Below, one piece after another: positions 21,591-32,672 of a stretch of DNA of 64,000 nucleotides (the stretch's first letter is position 1; each line of letters opens with the position of its first letter). The stretch spans positions 28,376,540 through 28,440,539 of the forward strand of contig ML679959.1 of NCBI GenBank assembly GCA_007922225.1, read 5' to 3'. This stretch comes from Emydura subglobosa (Eukaryota; Chordata; Testudines; Chelidae). The notes beneath the pieces are model-generated. The model saw only the letters and a list, made by a program, of their open reading frames with translations. It did not search any database and was not told the origin of the DNA. Made by a program: the position numbers and the translations under genes.

Positions 21591-22748
21591 GGTTAGCTGT
21601 CCTGTGTCTGTTACTGAACAGTACCTGGTACTTCAGAGGAAGTAAACCATGGAGCCAGTCTGGCAGCCCTGCTTGGGATCCCTACCCTCCTCTCAGACTG
21701 TCTTCCTGCTGGTGGCTTTCTCACGCCTTGAAGCATGTGGTTTGACTCCAGTTTGAGCAGTAGTGGCCTCAAGAGAAGCCATCAGGTGGCAGTAGGTTGA
21801 CGAGTGACTCCTAGACACACATCCAGGAGCACTGCAAGTCTATTTCGAAGGCAAACCGTTCTGTCTCATCCAGACTCTGGTTTAAAGAAAAAAAAAAGGG
21901 GGGGTTTATTTTCTCCCATCTGACACACCTGATAACTGCTCTTTCAGAAGCAGGCAAATGAGTTTTCTCTCGTGTACTCTAAGCACACAGCCCATTCACA
22001 CCCGGGCTAGATGTTACGCTTACAGACTCCCCGTGTTAGAAGAGTGGCATTCTCTAAAGGGCTGCTGTGAAGCACAGCTCTGCTCCCAGTAAGGCAATCC
22101 AAGGGGCAATGCATTGGACAATCCCAGCTGAAATGCACAGATGGGAACTTTGGAACCGCCAGTCTCCTGGGCTGCTGTTCCCATGGTTGCCTTGCGTCCC
22201 CTTTACTTACAAAATCAATGCAGCAGTCTGTCTTGTATTATTTTTTCTGAGCCAGGTGTCAGCATGGTAACTTTCTGATCTTCCCCTCTGTCCATCTCTC
22301 CTCCCTCCTGCACAGACAGGCGAGGGAGTGCTGAGTGGGGAGAACATAAGCCAAGCCATTAATTCCTATTTCTTTTTAAAATATTTAATAAATCACCGTG
22401 TGGGAGCATCCTGGTGCCTTCCTGCTGTTGGGCGCCCTTTACATTATTTAAATAATATGCTTCTGTTGCCCAGTAGCCAGTTTTTAAGACTCTCCCCATA
22501 TCAGTGTTCAGGGCCACAAGATCATTTGGACCAGCTGCTTTTGAACGGTTTTTAGATTTGAATTTTGAGTATTTTTTATGACCTGTTACTCCTCCTCCTC
22601 CCATGCATAAGAGTATAGAACAGGAGCAATTGCAGGTGAGGGGATGGAGTTTAGTGAGGGGTCTGTGAGCAAGCACTGCATGCACACTGTCATCCTATTA
22701 TCTGCACATGCTTTTCGGTAATCTTTGCATCTACATATGGGGTGTGTG

Positions 22749-22766
22749 ACACACACACACACACAC
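22749..22766. repeat. (CA)n microsatellite
   Basis: Nine uninterrupted CA units in intron 3, about 430 bases upstream of the DeltaN TATA box. Confidence 0.9.
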
Positions 22767-23040
22767 GGGGAGGTTTCTTAGTACTTCTGGGGGGATGAAT
22801 TCTGACAGTGTTCAGAGGCCTGGCTGTTTCTCTGAGATCTGAAAATCTGGAGCACATCCGGAGTGTTTTTTAGGAAGAAATCCTTGCAAATCTCTGCAGT
22901 AAAAAAAAAAAAAGCTGCTTTGAGAAGCTTCTCTTGAATGTGTCCATGTTTTTTTTCTTTCTTTGAGCTTCCAATTTCATTTAAAAGTGACAGGAGAAAG
23001 TTGTAGTTTCCTTTCTTCTCCCTCCTGTTCCCCCCCCCCC

Positions 23041-23230
23041 TTCCCTTTTTAGAGATTGGTGATAAGGAATTCTAACTACTTAATGAGATGGGAGAGGCCT
23101 CTCTCCATTGGAGTGGAGGACTCCAGGTGGCACTTTGACAGATTGGACAGGTAAAGCAAAAAAGCCCCACCTCCTGCTTCTTGCCTATAGTTGGGTATAT
23201 AAGGGAAACTTAAATTATGCAGAGAGGCAC
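23041..23230 (+). promoter_or_regulatory. TP63: DeltaNp63 (P2) promoter
   Basis: A TATATAA box at 23196-23202 predicts transcription start near 23225-23232, about 125-130 bases before the DeltaN ATG. Upstream are three inverted CCAAT boxes (ATTGG at 23055, 23107 and 23142), a GATAAG word at 23061, a CAGGTG E2-box at 23124-23129 and a CACC/GC-like gccccacctcc at 23164-23174. This promoter drives the N-terminally shortened isoform that dominates in basal epithelial cells (established biology). The elements are seen in the sequence; their use is inference. No repeat interrupts the block. Confidence 0.8.
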
Positions 23231-23355
23231 ACTCTGAGTCCTGTTATCTTCCAAGTAGAATCACATTTTTAGAATCTCATAGGGGGTGGGGGGTATCTGT
23301 CAAAATCCTGGAGCCAGAAGAGAGGACAGCGGCGTTGATCAACCTGACTGCTAAC
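23227..23355 (+). other. TP63: DeltaNp63 5' untranslated region (predicted)
   Basis: The region between the predicted start (about 30 bases below the TATA box) and the DeltaN ATG. It contains a G-run (ggggtggggggt near 23281-23293) but no upstream ATG. Its 5' boundary is estimated. Confidence 0.6.
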
Positions 23356-23397
23356 ATGTTGTACCTGGAAAACAATGCCCAGTCCCAGTATAGCGAG
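23356..23397 (+). CDS. TP63: TP63 DeltaN first coding exon (exon 3')
   Basis: Fourteen codons, MLYLENNAQSQYSE, begin the DeltaN isoforms. The exon ends GAG|gtaagg, phase 0, and joins in frame to CCG CAG TAC of exon 4 (PQYTN...). This alternative start lacks the MDM2/p300-binding helix of exon 2, so DeltaNp63 can oppose TAp63/p53 and maintains epithelial stem cells. I chose ATG 23356 because -3 is A and because it matches the known protein start. The in-frame TTG at 23335 is not a start. No ATG lies between the predicted transcription start and 23356. Relative to the human protein as I remember it, changes are confined to the QSQY positions. The noncoding 5' part extends to about 23227. Confidence 0.96.
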
Positions 23398-26300
23398 GTA
23401 AGGATTTTAGGGGCAAACTTGTATTATTGCTTTGCCGCCATGGTGATCTTGGGGCTTGATATGGAGCATGCATTTGATTTTGAATCTTCTTTCTCTAGTG
23501 AATGGCAAGCGTGCAACTTGCAAGGGTAGACGATGGAATAAGAATGGAGTTTGTCCAAGTCTTAAATGTGGGACAACAAATCCAGCTGTTCAGTGGGGGA
23601 CGAATTATAAACAAAATAACTTTTCCTGGCAAAGTAGGGCAAAGCAGTGCTGGCATACTGTATTGAATACACACACACACTTGTGTTCGTGTGGCTGTGC
23701 GGCCAGTGCTTGTGTTACTTCGTTAGGACTCTTGTTAACTCTTCTTTGACAGCCAAAATCCACACCTGTGAAAAGTGGATAATGTTTAGGGAACAAACCG
23801 AAGTGTATTCTAAATATCTCAAATTACCTTTATAAAATAATATATAAACAGAGGATCTCTGATGGGAAAACTTGCCAGAGTCCCCACTGGTAATTGTCTT
23901 TACTGTGTACTCTTAATGTTTTGTCTTCCAATTTACACAAGTGAGCCGTTTATGTGGTGTATCTGTGCAAACAACTTATGTGGAGAGAATGCATTTAAAT
24001 GTAACCTATTGAGAGACTTTGGTTTGTAGAAGCAGAGGCCTTAATGACATCTGGGCACTTGATATAATGGAGCATAAACTTAAAATATGTTTAAATATTT
24101 AACTGGTCGGGCGGGGGGAGCACCAGGGGGGAGAAAATGCCACATACTGTGCGGCTTTGAGGAAGCTACCTGGGGTTGAGGCAGCTCTAATAGCAATATT
24201 AGCTTACATTCCACAGGGGAGAGCAGCTGTGTTGACACTCATCAGAATGCGAAGGTAGCGAAAACCTCCGCAGAGAGTGTTTCAGCTGAAAATGTTTGGA
24301 GCTCAGTGCCTCGGATATTAGACCTGCAGCAGGCAGAAGCTGAGCCATTTGGAAAAACCAAACCAAACCCAGTCTCAGGGAAGGGGGTGATAGGAGGGGT
24401 GACAGTTAAGTAGAAGGGCACACTGTGTGTACAGTCGGGGGTTCATGCACTTGGCGTGTGCGAATATGAAAAGCAAGAAAAGGCGACTTGCAAAACACAT
24501 TGGATTCAGTTTACAAAGTCTTCAGTGCTGTGCTTTCTCTTAAAGGATCACCATACTGTGCTTAATACATTCATATTCATTTCCTCCACACATTAATGAC
24601 TCTGACCTATTGGATTATATTTTTGTGTTCCTTTCTAGGTTAATTATAAACTCTTGTTGCCTGTGCAGAGAGAACCTTTCCGAGATCATGTTTGCTTGGC
24701 ATTGTTTGGGTCTTAACGCTATCTGATCAACTTTCGCTGAATAAGGTTGTAGACTCCATGTGGTTGAGTTGACGGGCTCAGTCTGTCAGAAGCTATGCAC
24801 TTACTGTTCGTGCAGTTTAAATGCTGTTCATCATAGCCATGATGAGCACAGGGTTTTAAAGGCTGCTGCTGTATTTTCGCTTTGAGCATAAAGCCCTGAG
24901 ATGTTCCATATTGTGGCAAGAAAAATCAGATTACCATGAATTTTAAACTGTGGGTTCATTCGGTCTCCGAGAGAAAATAATAAATCCTTGTGAGATAAAC
25001 AGGGAAATAATATTATTGCTCAATTTTTAAAAATTATTTTGGGTGATGAACAAGCCCCGCCACTCTCTATGATTTTTATAACATTTTGAGTGAAGCGCAA
25101 TTTCCATTTAAAATGTAGAGAAGTCAAGATGTTCAGTGATTTTATTATTTTTCCCTCCAAAGTAATAGGGATCTGTAGACTGTGTTCCGATTTTAAGAAG
25201 CCAGGAGCGACAAGGTGGAGGAAAGCCAGGGGGATATATATGGAAAACCAAGCTGCCAATAGGAGTTTTGATCAACGTTGTTTGCCATTTTTTTTTTATA
25301 AATTTCAATCTTTAACTGAGAAGTTTTTGCTTTTTTGCAACCAATTGCATCTTTGATACCTCTGTGATGAGGAGTGAGTTTCTTCTCCCCCCTCCCCTTC
25401 TTTTCCTTTTTACAGACACGTGGTTTGAATCCCTGTCCCAAAAGGTCTCACTGCAGCTCTTCTCCCTCCCATTGTCACAGCACTGATTGCAAGTGTACTG
25501 CCCGGTACTGAACTGCTTTCTGCCGTCTCCAGAACACACTGGAGTTGGCATAGTGCATGCTGTGCACTCCACCGTGCAGATTGAGAATGCACTGTTGCAT
25601 AAGACCCAATGAAGGACAGTGTTGTACAAAGAGCATTGTGATGGCTATTAATTGAAAGCATCACTTAGTAGGACATGGGCCCAAGGGGTATCTTGGGGCA
25701 CTCTTCCCCCTATAAATGCTGTAAAAAGATCACCAGGCTTCCCCCAAACACATGAAGGTTTGTTAGGAAACGTTGCAGGGATGAGCTGTTAAATGAGTGT
25801 GACACATAGTGAATCATAACCATCTACGTTGGGAAGTGAAAATGGGGCACAGAGTCCATCTAATCTGGCATCTCCAGATCCATTATGTCTTCATGACTTG
25901 TAGCATGCAGAGGAGAAATACAGAAGGGTAGAAGTTGTTGTAATAGAGAAGTGAAGCAATGTAAATGCCGAAAGAGGGAGATGAGAATCATTCTGTATAT
26001 AATTGGAGAACAAATAGCAGTTTTAAGGATTGGCTGGATGAATGAAGTCACTGTGAGTACTTAAAGAACACTAGTCACAGACGCTTTACATAGGGGTGCA
26101 TGTAGAATTTCAAACTCTGCACCCTGAGAACACATTTGCAAACCGTGTACATAGTACAAAACCCGATTAGCCCAAGTTTCAGGATCCTTCCTGCTAGTGT
26201 GGTGGTAGTGGGAGGAGATGAGTGAGGCAGAAGGGGCCACCCTGGATGCTAGAGAAAAGACTGAGCTGTTTGGTCAGTCGTTCCTTGACTTGGCCAAAGT

Positions 26301-27498
26301 AAATCAAAGTGTTGCCAAAAAAATAAAATGTAGAGAAGGTGAAAAGATCTTAGATATAAAAAAAATTGCCATCTTCCACTGTACATTCCAAAACAAATTT
26401 CTGCCCTTTCAGCAGGGAGGGGGCATATATTTCACTGAGCTTAGTTTTTGAACAGGAATGGGGAGTCAGATTCCCTAACAAAGCAATTCAAATTATGAAA
26501 GGCTCCTGGTTTATGGGCTTCCCTCTGGCTAAACTAGTCATTTCCTTTGGTTTTGAGAAATTCAAATAAATGGCTGAAGCGAGAACACTACTAAGTAGCT
26601 TTGTGTGATTCAGGGTGAGGGCTGCCTTTTCGACAGCTTCCTCCCGGCCCCACTCCGTCCCTTTGTGACTCTATTTGCCCCTAAAAGCTATCTGTTGGGG
26701 TCCTGTCTGTAGCTAACAATGGCTGGATGCGTCTCCAGAGCTAATCCGCCCCAGGCCAGCTGGAGATTTTGCTGTAGGGGAACACAGTACAAGACTGTGA
26801 GAATCTACCCGATGGTGATATGGGCTGACCCCTTCATCTAGGTTGTCCTTTTTTCTGATGTCTGTTCTCAGTGGGGTTAATTGGTGGCTGAGTTTCTGGT
26901 ATGCAGTTAAACATAGTCCAGGCTTATATCCCATTGCCCTGGCACTTGAATGTTCAGCCGAGAGGGTGAGGAGAACCTCAAAAGGACAAAAGCCCCACGG
27001 GTCCTCTTGAGCTCTCTTCCTTCATTGTTTTCTTCAGGCTAGGTTAGAGACGCGGTGGTTGCAGATTTCAGTGCAGACGACAAAGACCTTTCTTTCCCCC
27101 CTGGCTTCCTGGCCCTTCGCCAAGCACTGTGCGAACGGGGAAGGAAGCTCGGTCTTCAAAGGAAGCCACCTGGTCACTAGTACGGGAGATTCTCCTTCCT
27201 GCACCTCACCTCTATGCAGGTATTGGTAAGAAACCACTGTCTGCACCCTGCGCTTTGTCACCGTGCACTCGTTCATTTTTTTTAAGGCTAGGTGCAAGGA
27301 CCTGGTGTGTATTGCACCAAGGCAGGGTGGTGTGTGCTTTTACTGAGGGACTCGAGCAAACCACAAGCCGTCTCCCCCGGCTCCTCAGCCATCTCTTTGT
27401 ACAGCTGTCCCAGAGTCAGGTCATTTCTGATTTTGTCAGGCAGTGACTCAGGATCTGAATTCTCCACTTCTCAAGGCGGCGGGCGGGGGGAGAAAACA

Positions 27499-27533
27499 TT
27501 TTTCTTTTCTTTTTCTTTTCTTTTTTTTTTTTT
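27499..27533. repeat. (TTTTC)n-like pyrimidine tract
   Basis: A T-rich tract with regular C interruptions (ttttcttttctttttctttt), ending in 13 T. It is preceded by a G-rich run (ggcgggcggggggag). Confidence 0.85.
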
Positions 27534-30500
27534 GCCGAAGATGCCATGAGTGAATTAAACTTGCTGGGAATGCCAATCCCTTATGTGGGACTTCACCTAA
27601 GGTTAGCACGAGGCATTGCCTTCAGATGCCAGGTCACTAGCAGATCACTAGCAAGGGTCGGACGTGCGGGGTGGTCACACATGTGGTACCTGGTGCTGCT
27701 CATGCCTCTGTTTACGTCTTCAGCCTGATGTAATTGCTCTGCTGGGACTAAAGACCCCTGCTGGGATCTGGCGGATAAAGGCTCGTTGCTGCATGGCAGC
27801 TCCCAGCACTTGCACAGGAAACCCCTCCCTACCATGCCTGCGTAGGCTTGACTTGCCCACTTGTTAGCCCCCACAGCCCTCAAGAGGGTCGGGCACCCCT
27901 TTCCTATCCGATCAAGGGTTTGTAAGCCCTAACTCCATCCCAAAGGGTCATCCGTGGGTGCACGGGTCCAGACAGGTCTCTCCAGGCATGAGGGGTGGGT
28001 AAACCTAGCAACCAGCTCTGTTCTCTTCAAGGTCTCCATAGACCAGCCATTTATATCCTGCTTCCCCTTCCCTGCAGGCCTCGGGGCCTAGTCACGTGAT
28101 CTAGGAAGAAACCAACCGCAGAAGAGAGCTGGACCTGGATCCATCTCAAAGGTCCAGCCCCCTTTGACAGGGACGGCTTCTCTTTCTGTGTTTGTTGTTT
28201 GTTACTGCCTTGCTCAGGGGACCTTGGTCCACAACAGAGGTGCTGTGGGCAACCGGCGTAAAGATAAAAATAGTGTCCCCTCTTACCCCATCCCCACCCT
28301 ACCTCTTCAGTGGAGGAGCAGGCTGCTGAATTAGCTGAAGTCCATGTTGTAGACAGGGTTCTGGATATGGATGGCCCAATGCTCTGCCACAAATGGTGAC
28401 GTCTCCGGTATTGAATGAGCTTTATTTCTGTGAAATACGAAGCTGAAGCACATGTCACAGAGATGCTAGTGGAAAGAATCAACTCGAGCACTTTCGTTGC
28501 AATGTATGAAAATGAAACACATCCGGGTGTTGTCCACCTGGGCTTTTATTTTATTTTTTTAAATATTAATGCTAACTTTTGAGTTTGCCCAAACAAGTAA
28601 CATCACATCGCTTTCAAAAAATTGTTTAATTTGTGTGCAGATCTGCTGACTCTTGAATGTTGTATGACGACACCGGCCTACACGTCGCGGATCCAAATAG
28701 AAACTTTTGGTTTTATTTAAAGTTCTGTTAGTTCCGCTCTAGGAACTATGAGAAAGCGGGAGGACGGGGCCGAAGAGCGTCGGGGAGATGGAAGATCTTT
28801 TTAATTGTTGGCAAAATGGCAGCTGGCTTCAACAAGAAATGAACATTGCGATGCCATGTTGCAAAAGGCTGTAAAAAGGCCCCTCCAGAAATGGAAAAGG
28901 GTCTGTTCCTCCTGTGGAAACTTGGCATTTTATTAAATGGAACAATTGCCTTAATTCTTTTCTTTGCAAGCACTCTTGAAAATGAGGCGAGTGAGAAGTA
29001 ATGCAAAGTCATTCCAGATTGGGGCAGGTTGAAATCATCCAAAGTTTAGAAATTTTGACCAAAAACTGGTGAGAATTCTTCATGCGGAAAAAACCATTGC
29101 CATTTCAAATGCCTCTATTCTGGAGGCAGAGATTATTTTCATTCAGTCTGATTGGACTGTTTCCATCCTCCACATCCTTTTGCCATCTCCTGAGATCTAG
29201 GATGCCATCAACACAAGTCCAGATACATTGTCATGAAACTTCTTTAGGAGTCTTCTTTCATTTTTTATATTTTACTTTGGTCTTTTATTTTAAGACTAAT
29301 AAGTAACTGTCTTAAGCCAAGTGAAATTGCTTCCATCTCCTCCTCCCTCCCCCACCCCCGTATAAAGAAACAACAAAAGCCAGGATTGTCTATTACATGT
29401 CTGTTTTCCCAGATGTCTGGTGTGGTGTCCTTTTTGCTGCATCGCTCAGATTATTTACTTGGGTGTTTGGCTCTGATTCTATTACACTACATATGGGAAA
29501 ACCAGCAATGCTAGGGTACCTGGAGGGAATGGCACTTGCAAGAGAGCGTGGTGGCTGTAGATGGAATAAATATCTTATCTACGCCATGTACTCTGACTTG
29601 TCCTGTCTGTATTATTTCAAGATGTAATTATATTTCATTCTTGTGATGGGTTAAGTGGAGTGGTGTTGGCGTTGCTCAAGGGCAAATCTTACTTTTTATT
29701 TACAAAACATTCCCACTAAAATTCTGGAAATGCTTCAGAAGGAAGCTTTCCCACTGATGGATTTGTCTAACATCGCAAATGGAGGCAGGTAAGCCCCATT
29801 ATTCCTCTGGCACCGCCCCCAGCACCGTGGTTAGAATGTGCAGACTGTGCAATAAAATGTATGACGACTCGTCAACAGAGATTGCATGAATCATCCAAAA
29901 GGAGAGTAGCCTGGTGATCATGCTCAGGTTCATCTTCTGGGGGTAAAAGCGAAGAGAAAACTCTTTATTTACTCAGCTCACCCTGGAATTAGTATCATGT
30001 GACTTTTGTTAATCCCAGTCTAAATGGGAAAATCACTATTCTGTGCAATGTGGCAGTTCAAGTGCTTTCAGAAATAGCTCTGTTTTTAAACACGTCATAT
30101 ATATATATTTATATATTTTATGTGTGCGGCAGTTATTGTGTTCCCATCTTAGCTCTGTGTTCTGTGCATTTTCCTCTGACTGTTCACCGAGGTTGTTCTC
30201 TTCAGAGTGACACACAAGTTCAGCCGTGTTTAGACATGTGGGTGGGTCTCTCTGGATGAATAAACCTGCTTTTGAAAACATTTCCTGTTTTGTTTTCTTT
30301 AGTTATATTATTAAAGGATTTCTCAGAAATTCTTAAGTTGTTCGTCTCCCAAGCATGGTTTCCCATCATCCTTTTCTTTATTGAGCTGCAGTGAGATATG
30401 GCAGCTATCGGAGGGATTACTGAGCTGTTTTATAGTAGGACAAACCGCATGATGAGAGTCTAATAAACAAATACAGGTAGAGTATGTAGAGGGCATTGGT

Positions 30501-30539
30501 GTGAACATGACTTTGCCATTTCCTGTTTGTCCCTTTCAG

Positions 30540-30599
30540 CTAAATTACAACATGACATATAAAGGATATGCCAATTTCTACATCAGGTTACAAAGACGG

Positions 30600-30600
<1 letters not shown>
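30540..30600 (+). other. Exon-like segment (candidate cryptic or poison exon)
   Basis: Sixty-one bases lie between a strong acceptor (tgtttgtccctttcag ending 30539) and a consensus donor (gtaagt at 30601). The segment is open in frame 0 for 20 codons, from CTA AAT TAC to AGA CGG, plus one base. Spliced after the DeltaN exon or TA exon 3 it would shift the frame of exon 4, which then reads a TAG after ten codons. It would therefore truncate p63 or mark the transcript for decay. I do not recognise it from mammalian TP63. A chance pairing of splice sites is the null explanation. Confidence 0.25.

Positions 30601-30604
<4 letters not shown>

Positions 30605-30642
<38 letters not shown>
30605..30642 (+). 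repeat. (CT)n microsatellite
   Basis: About 19 CT units start four bases after the candidate donor at 30601. Similar shorter tracts lie at 49265-49295 and just before exon 4 (42579-42593). Confidence 0.95.
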
Positions 30643-30647
<5 letters not shown>

Positions 30648-31482
30648 AGTCACACTTCCCAATTTTGCCTCCATATTTGCTTCACATACAAGTTACTGCA
30701 AATATAGAGGTGATGTGATTTAAAGCAGCTTAAGGGCTATTGCTGTGAAGGAATGATGATCAAACGGAGCAGTTGTCTAGGCTCGGAGACGCTGGAAAAG
30801 TTTTCTGCTTCTTGCTTCTGGCAAGGTAAACTGTAGGCTTCTTCTGTGATGAGATCTGGAATCTGAGACCAGCTGCTTTTCCCCTTCAGCTAATTTTATG
30901 TCCTAATCAACCGGTACTGGATTTTTGTTTTTTGTCTCTAAACTAATGACCATCGCTGTCATATATGGTTGCTCTTCAGATAGGTTGTCACGTACATGGA
31001 CTGTGTGTGTGTAGGGAGGTGTGTAGGGGGGTGTGCTCCCCAGAACTACTGTTACTGGAATCAGCCCCCTGCAAACACTTTTGGGCCTTCCCAACAGTAG
31101 CGTTTTTATGAATCTCCCACCCCTGCAGCTTCACCAGGGTTTCAGAGACGTAGGCAGGAGGGAAGTGTTAACCAGCAGCCAGCTGACCTGTGCTGCACAG
31201 CTGCTGGTGCAGAGGTGCCAGTGTTAGCCTAGGCTGGCTGAAGTGTGGTGTGTGTTGTTTTTGGCACATTTCTAAACTTCTGCTCGAACTTCACTTCCAT
31301 TTTACTTGGAAACGGGCCCTGGCGGTGAGGTTTGAGTGTGCGTCTCGGCTGAGGCTGTTACAGATGCAGGGACCAGTTCTGGGGGTTGGCTCTTGATCAA
31401 ACTCCTCCTGGCCCCCGGGAACTTTGGAAAGCAGCATGCAGGGGGGGCTCTTGAAACTGGAAAGGACTCCAGCTTCCTCAAG

Positions 31483-31555
31483 CTTGGAGAGACACTTGTC
31501 CTCCATTTCCACCCGCTCATGGGTGGAGAAGAAGGAGGACAAGTGTCTTTCCAAG
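31483..31555 (+). other. Long near-perfect hairpin (miRNA-precursor-like)
   Basis: The arms 31483-31504 and 31534-31555 pair over all 22 positions, with a single G-U (31489/31549). Inside, 31506-31514 pairs with 31521-31529 with one more G-U, leaving a six-base loop (gctcat, 31515-31520). A one-versus-four base internal loop separates the two helices. The result is a 73-base stem-loop with about 31 pairs, and weak pairing continues outward (31474-31477 with 31558-31561). Size and shape fit a pre-miRNA. Alternatives are a recent inverted duplication or a tiny fold-back element. It is not human miR-944, the miRNA known from TP63. Confidence 0.4.
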
Positions 31556-31934
31556 GGGGAAAGTTCATGGTGGAGTGGTGTGTGGGGTTGAAAGGGATGG
31601 GTTGTGTGGATGCTAGCCTCTCTAGGTTTTATCCACATCTAGGAAGCATTGCAAAGGGTTCTGATCCCCCTGAGCGGAGGGGGGAAGGAAGCTATCCAGC
31701 GGACTCCTGCCCAGTGTACAGGCATGTGATGGCTGCAAGGGGCAATTACTGTAAATTTATAACATTGGTATTTAATGCTTCAGGAGCACGCGTGAGCTGA
31801 ATATAATAGCTAGAGAGACTTCTGTGGGCGTGTATCACTATGTACAATATGTAGCACTGTAAGTTACACTGTCATGAACATTTTCAAGTCAGCTGTATTG
31901 AAAAAATGAAGGGATCTCTCTGCCATGTTGTCAG

Positions 31935-32080
31935 ATTAAGTAGTGATTTTTTGGGGTCTCCAACTTGAGAGACTGTTTGAAGGGCTTGATTTTTTTTTCC
32001 CCCGAGCCCTGAGCAACTACCCACTGAAAGTCAGACTCCTTGAAGATCCCAAGTTGGGCACCCAAAATCAGTCATGGTTT
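31935..32080. repeat. Palindromic ancient repeat, copy 2
   Basis: It contains ttttggggtctccaacttga, a central gagccctgagcaactaccca, and gatcccaagttgggcaccca. The last part is the reverse of the first. This is the same family as 18965-19080. Confidence 0.5.
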
Positions 32081-32551
32081 TAGAGAATCTCATCCCTAGT
32101 TGTTTCACCATCATGCAGTTAGCTTACTGTTCTGTACTTCATGCCTTGTATGAAAATAGATTTGGTCAGTTTCACCAACCCTTATACAAATAAGTAGACT
32201 GCCTAAAAAGATATTCTTTGGTAGCAGATGAATGTGAAAGAATTTTGGAGGAGGAGATTCTTTAGGAAACTTATTGTTTTCGGTGTTCTCTCTAAAGCAT
32301 TACTCATTTCCACTAGAATGACAAGGTCTAATCCAGCCCCACGAACACTAGTTCACATGAAGAAAGCCACTGAAAAACCAAAACCAACCCAGGAACAGAT
32401 TGAGATCAACCAGATAGTTTGCTATGGTCAAGATTTTGACGTACATGTGACTGTTTAAAATAGAGACACAGATGAATATGGAATAAGTTGAAATTTCCTG
32501 AATAATGTATATGCAGTTGCTCATGTAAAAATAAACAAGAACAGTTTGCAT

Positions 32552-32672
32552 TAGGGTGACCAGATGTCCTGATTTTATAGGGACAGTCCCAATATTTGGG
32601 GCTTTTTTATATAAGCACCTATTAGCCACCCACTCCCTCCCTATTTTTCACACTTGCTATCTGGTCAACCTA
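32552..32672. mobile_element. Short hAT-like MITE, copy B
   Basis: A 121-base element starting TAGGGTGACCAGAT and ending ATCTGGTCAACCTA. It is flanked by gtttgcat (32544-32551) and gttttcat (32673-32680), an 8-base duplication with one difference. It is closely similar to copy A at 10706-10827 throughout, including gatgtcctgattttataggg and ttttcacacttgctat. Confidence 0.8.

Larger units (their letters stand above)
4394..23040 (+). other. TP63: TP63 intron 3, up to the DeltaN promoter
   Basis: About 18.6 kb of intron in TA transcripts. Repeats I can place are SINEs at 7451-7680, 14640-14850 and 15890-16130, CR1 pieces at 7941-8030, 9832-9980, 11102-11352 and 19894-20232, and hAT-like elements at 10706-10827 and 17782-17910. 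A larger palindromic DNA element lies at 14041-14290, and an ancient repeat at 18965-19080. Non-repeat signals are a CpG-rich block at 8775-8990 with a DR5 motif, and an AT-rich conserved-looking block at 13795-14030. In 4394-7440, 5000-7000, 12330-13480 and 20240-21080 I see no recognisable element apart from short homopolymers. Confidence 0.85.

Noticed and set aside
23335..23355. In-frame TTG giving a seven-residue N-terminal extension of the DeltaN protein
   Set aside because: The known DeltaN protein starts at the ATG at 23356, which has A at -3. A TTG start is not expected here.
31336..31800. Longest sense open frame of the intron (154 codons), overlapping the hairpin
   Set aside because: The composition is low-complexity, it has no recognisable domain or splice context, and it runs across the hairpin. 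It is a chance frame in GC-rich intron.
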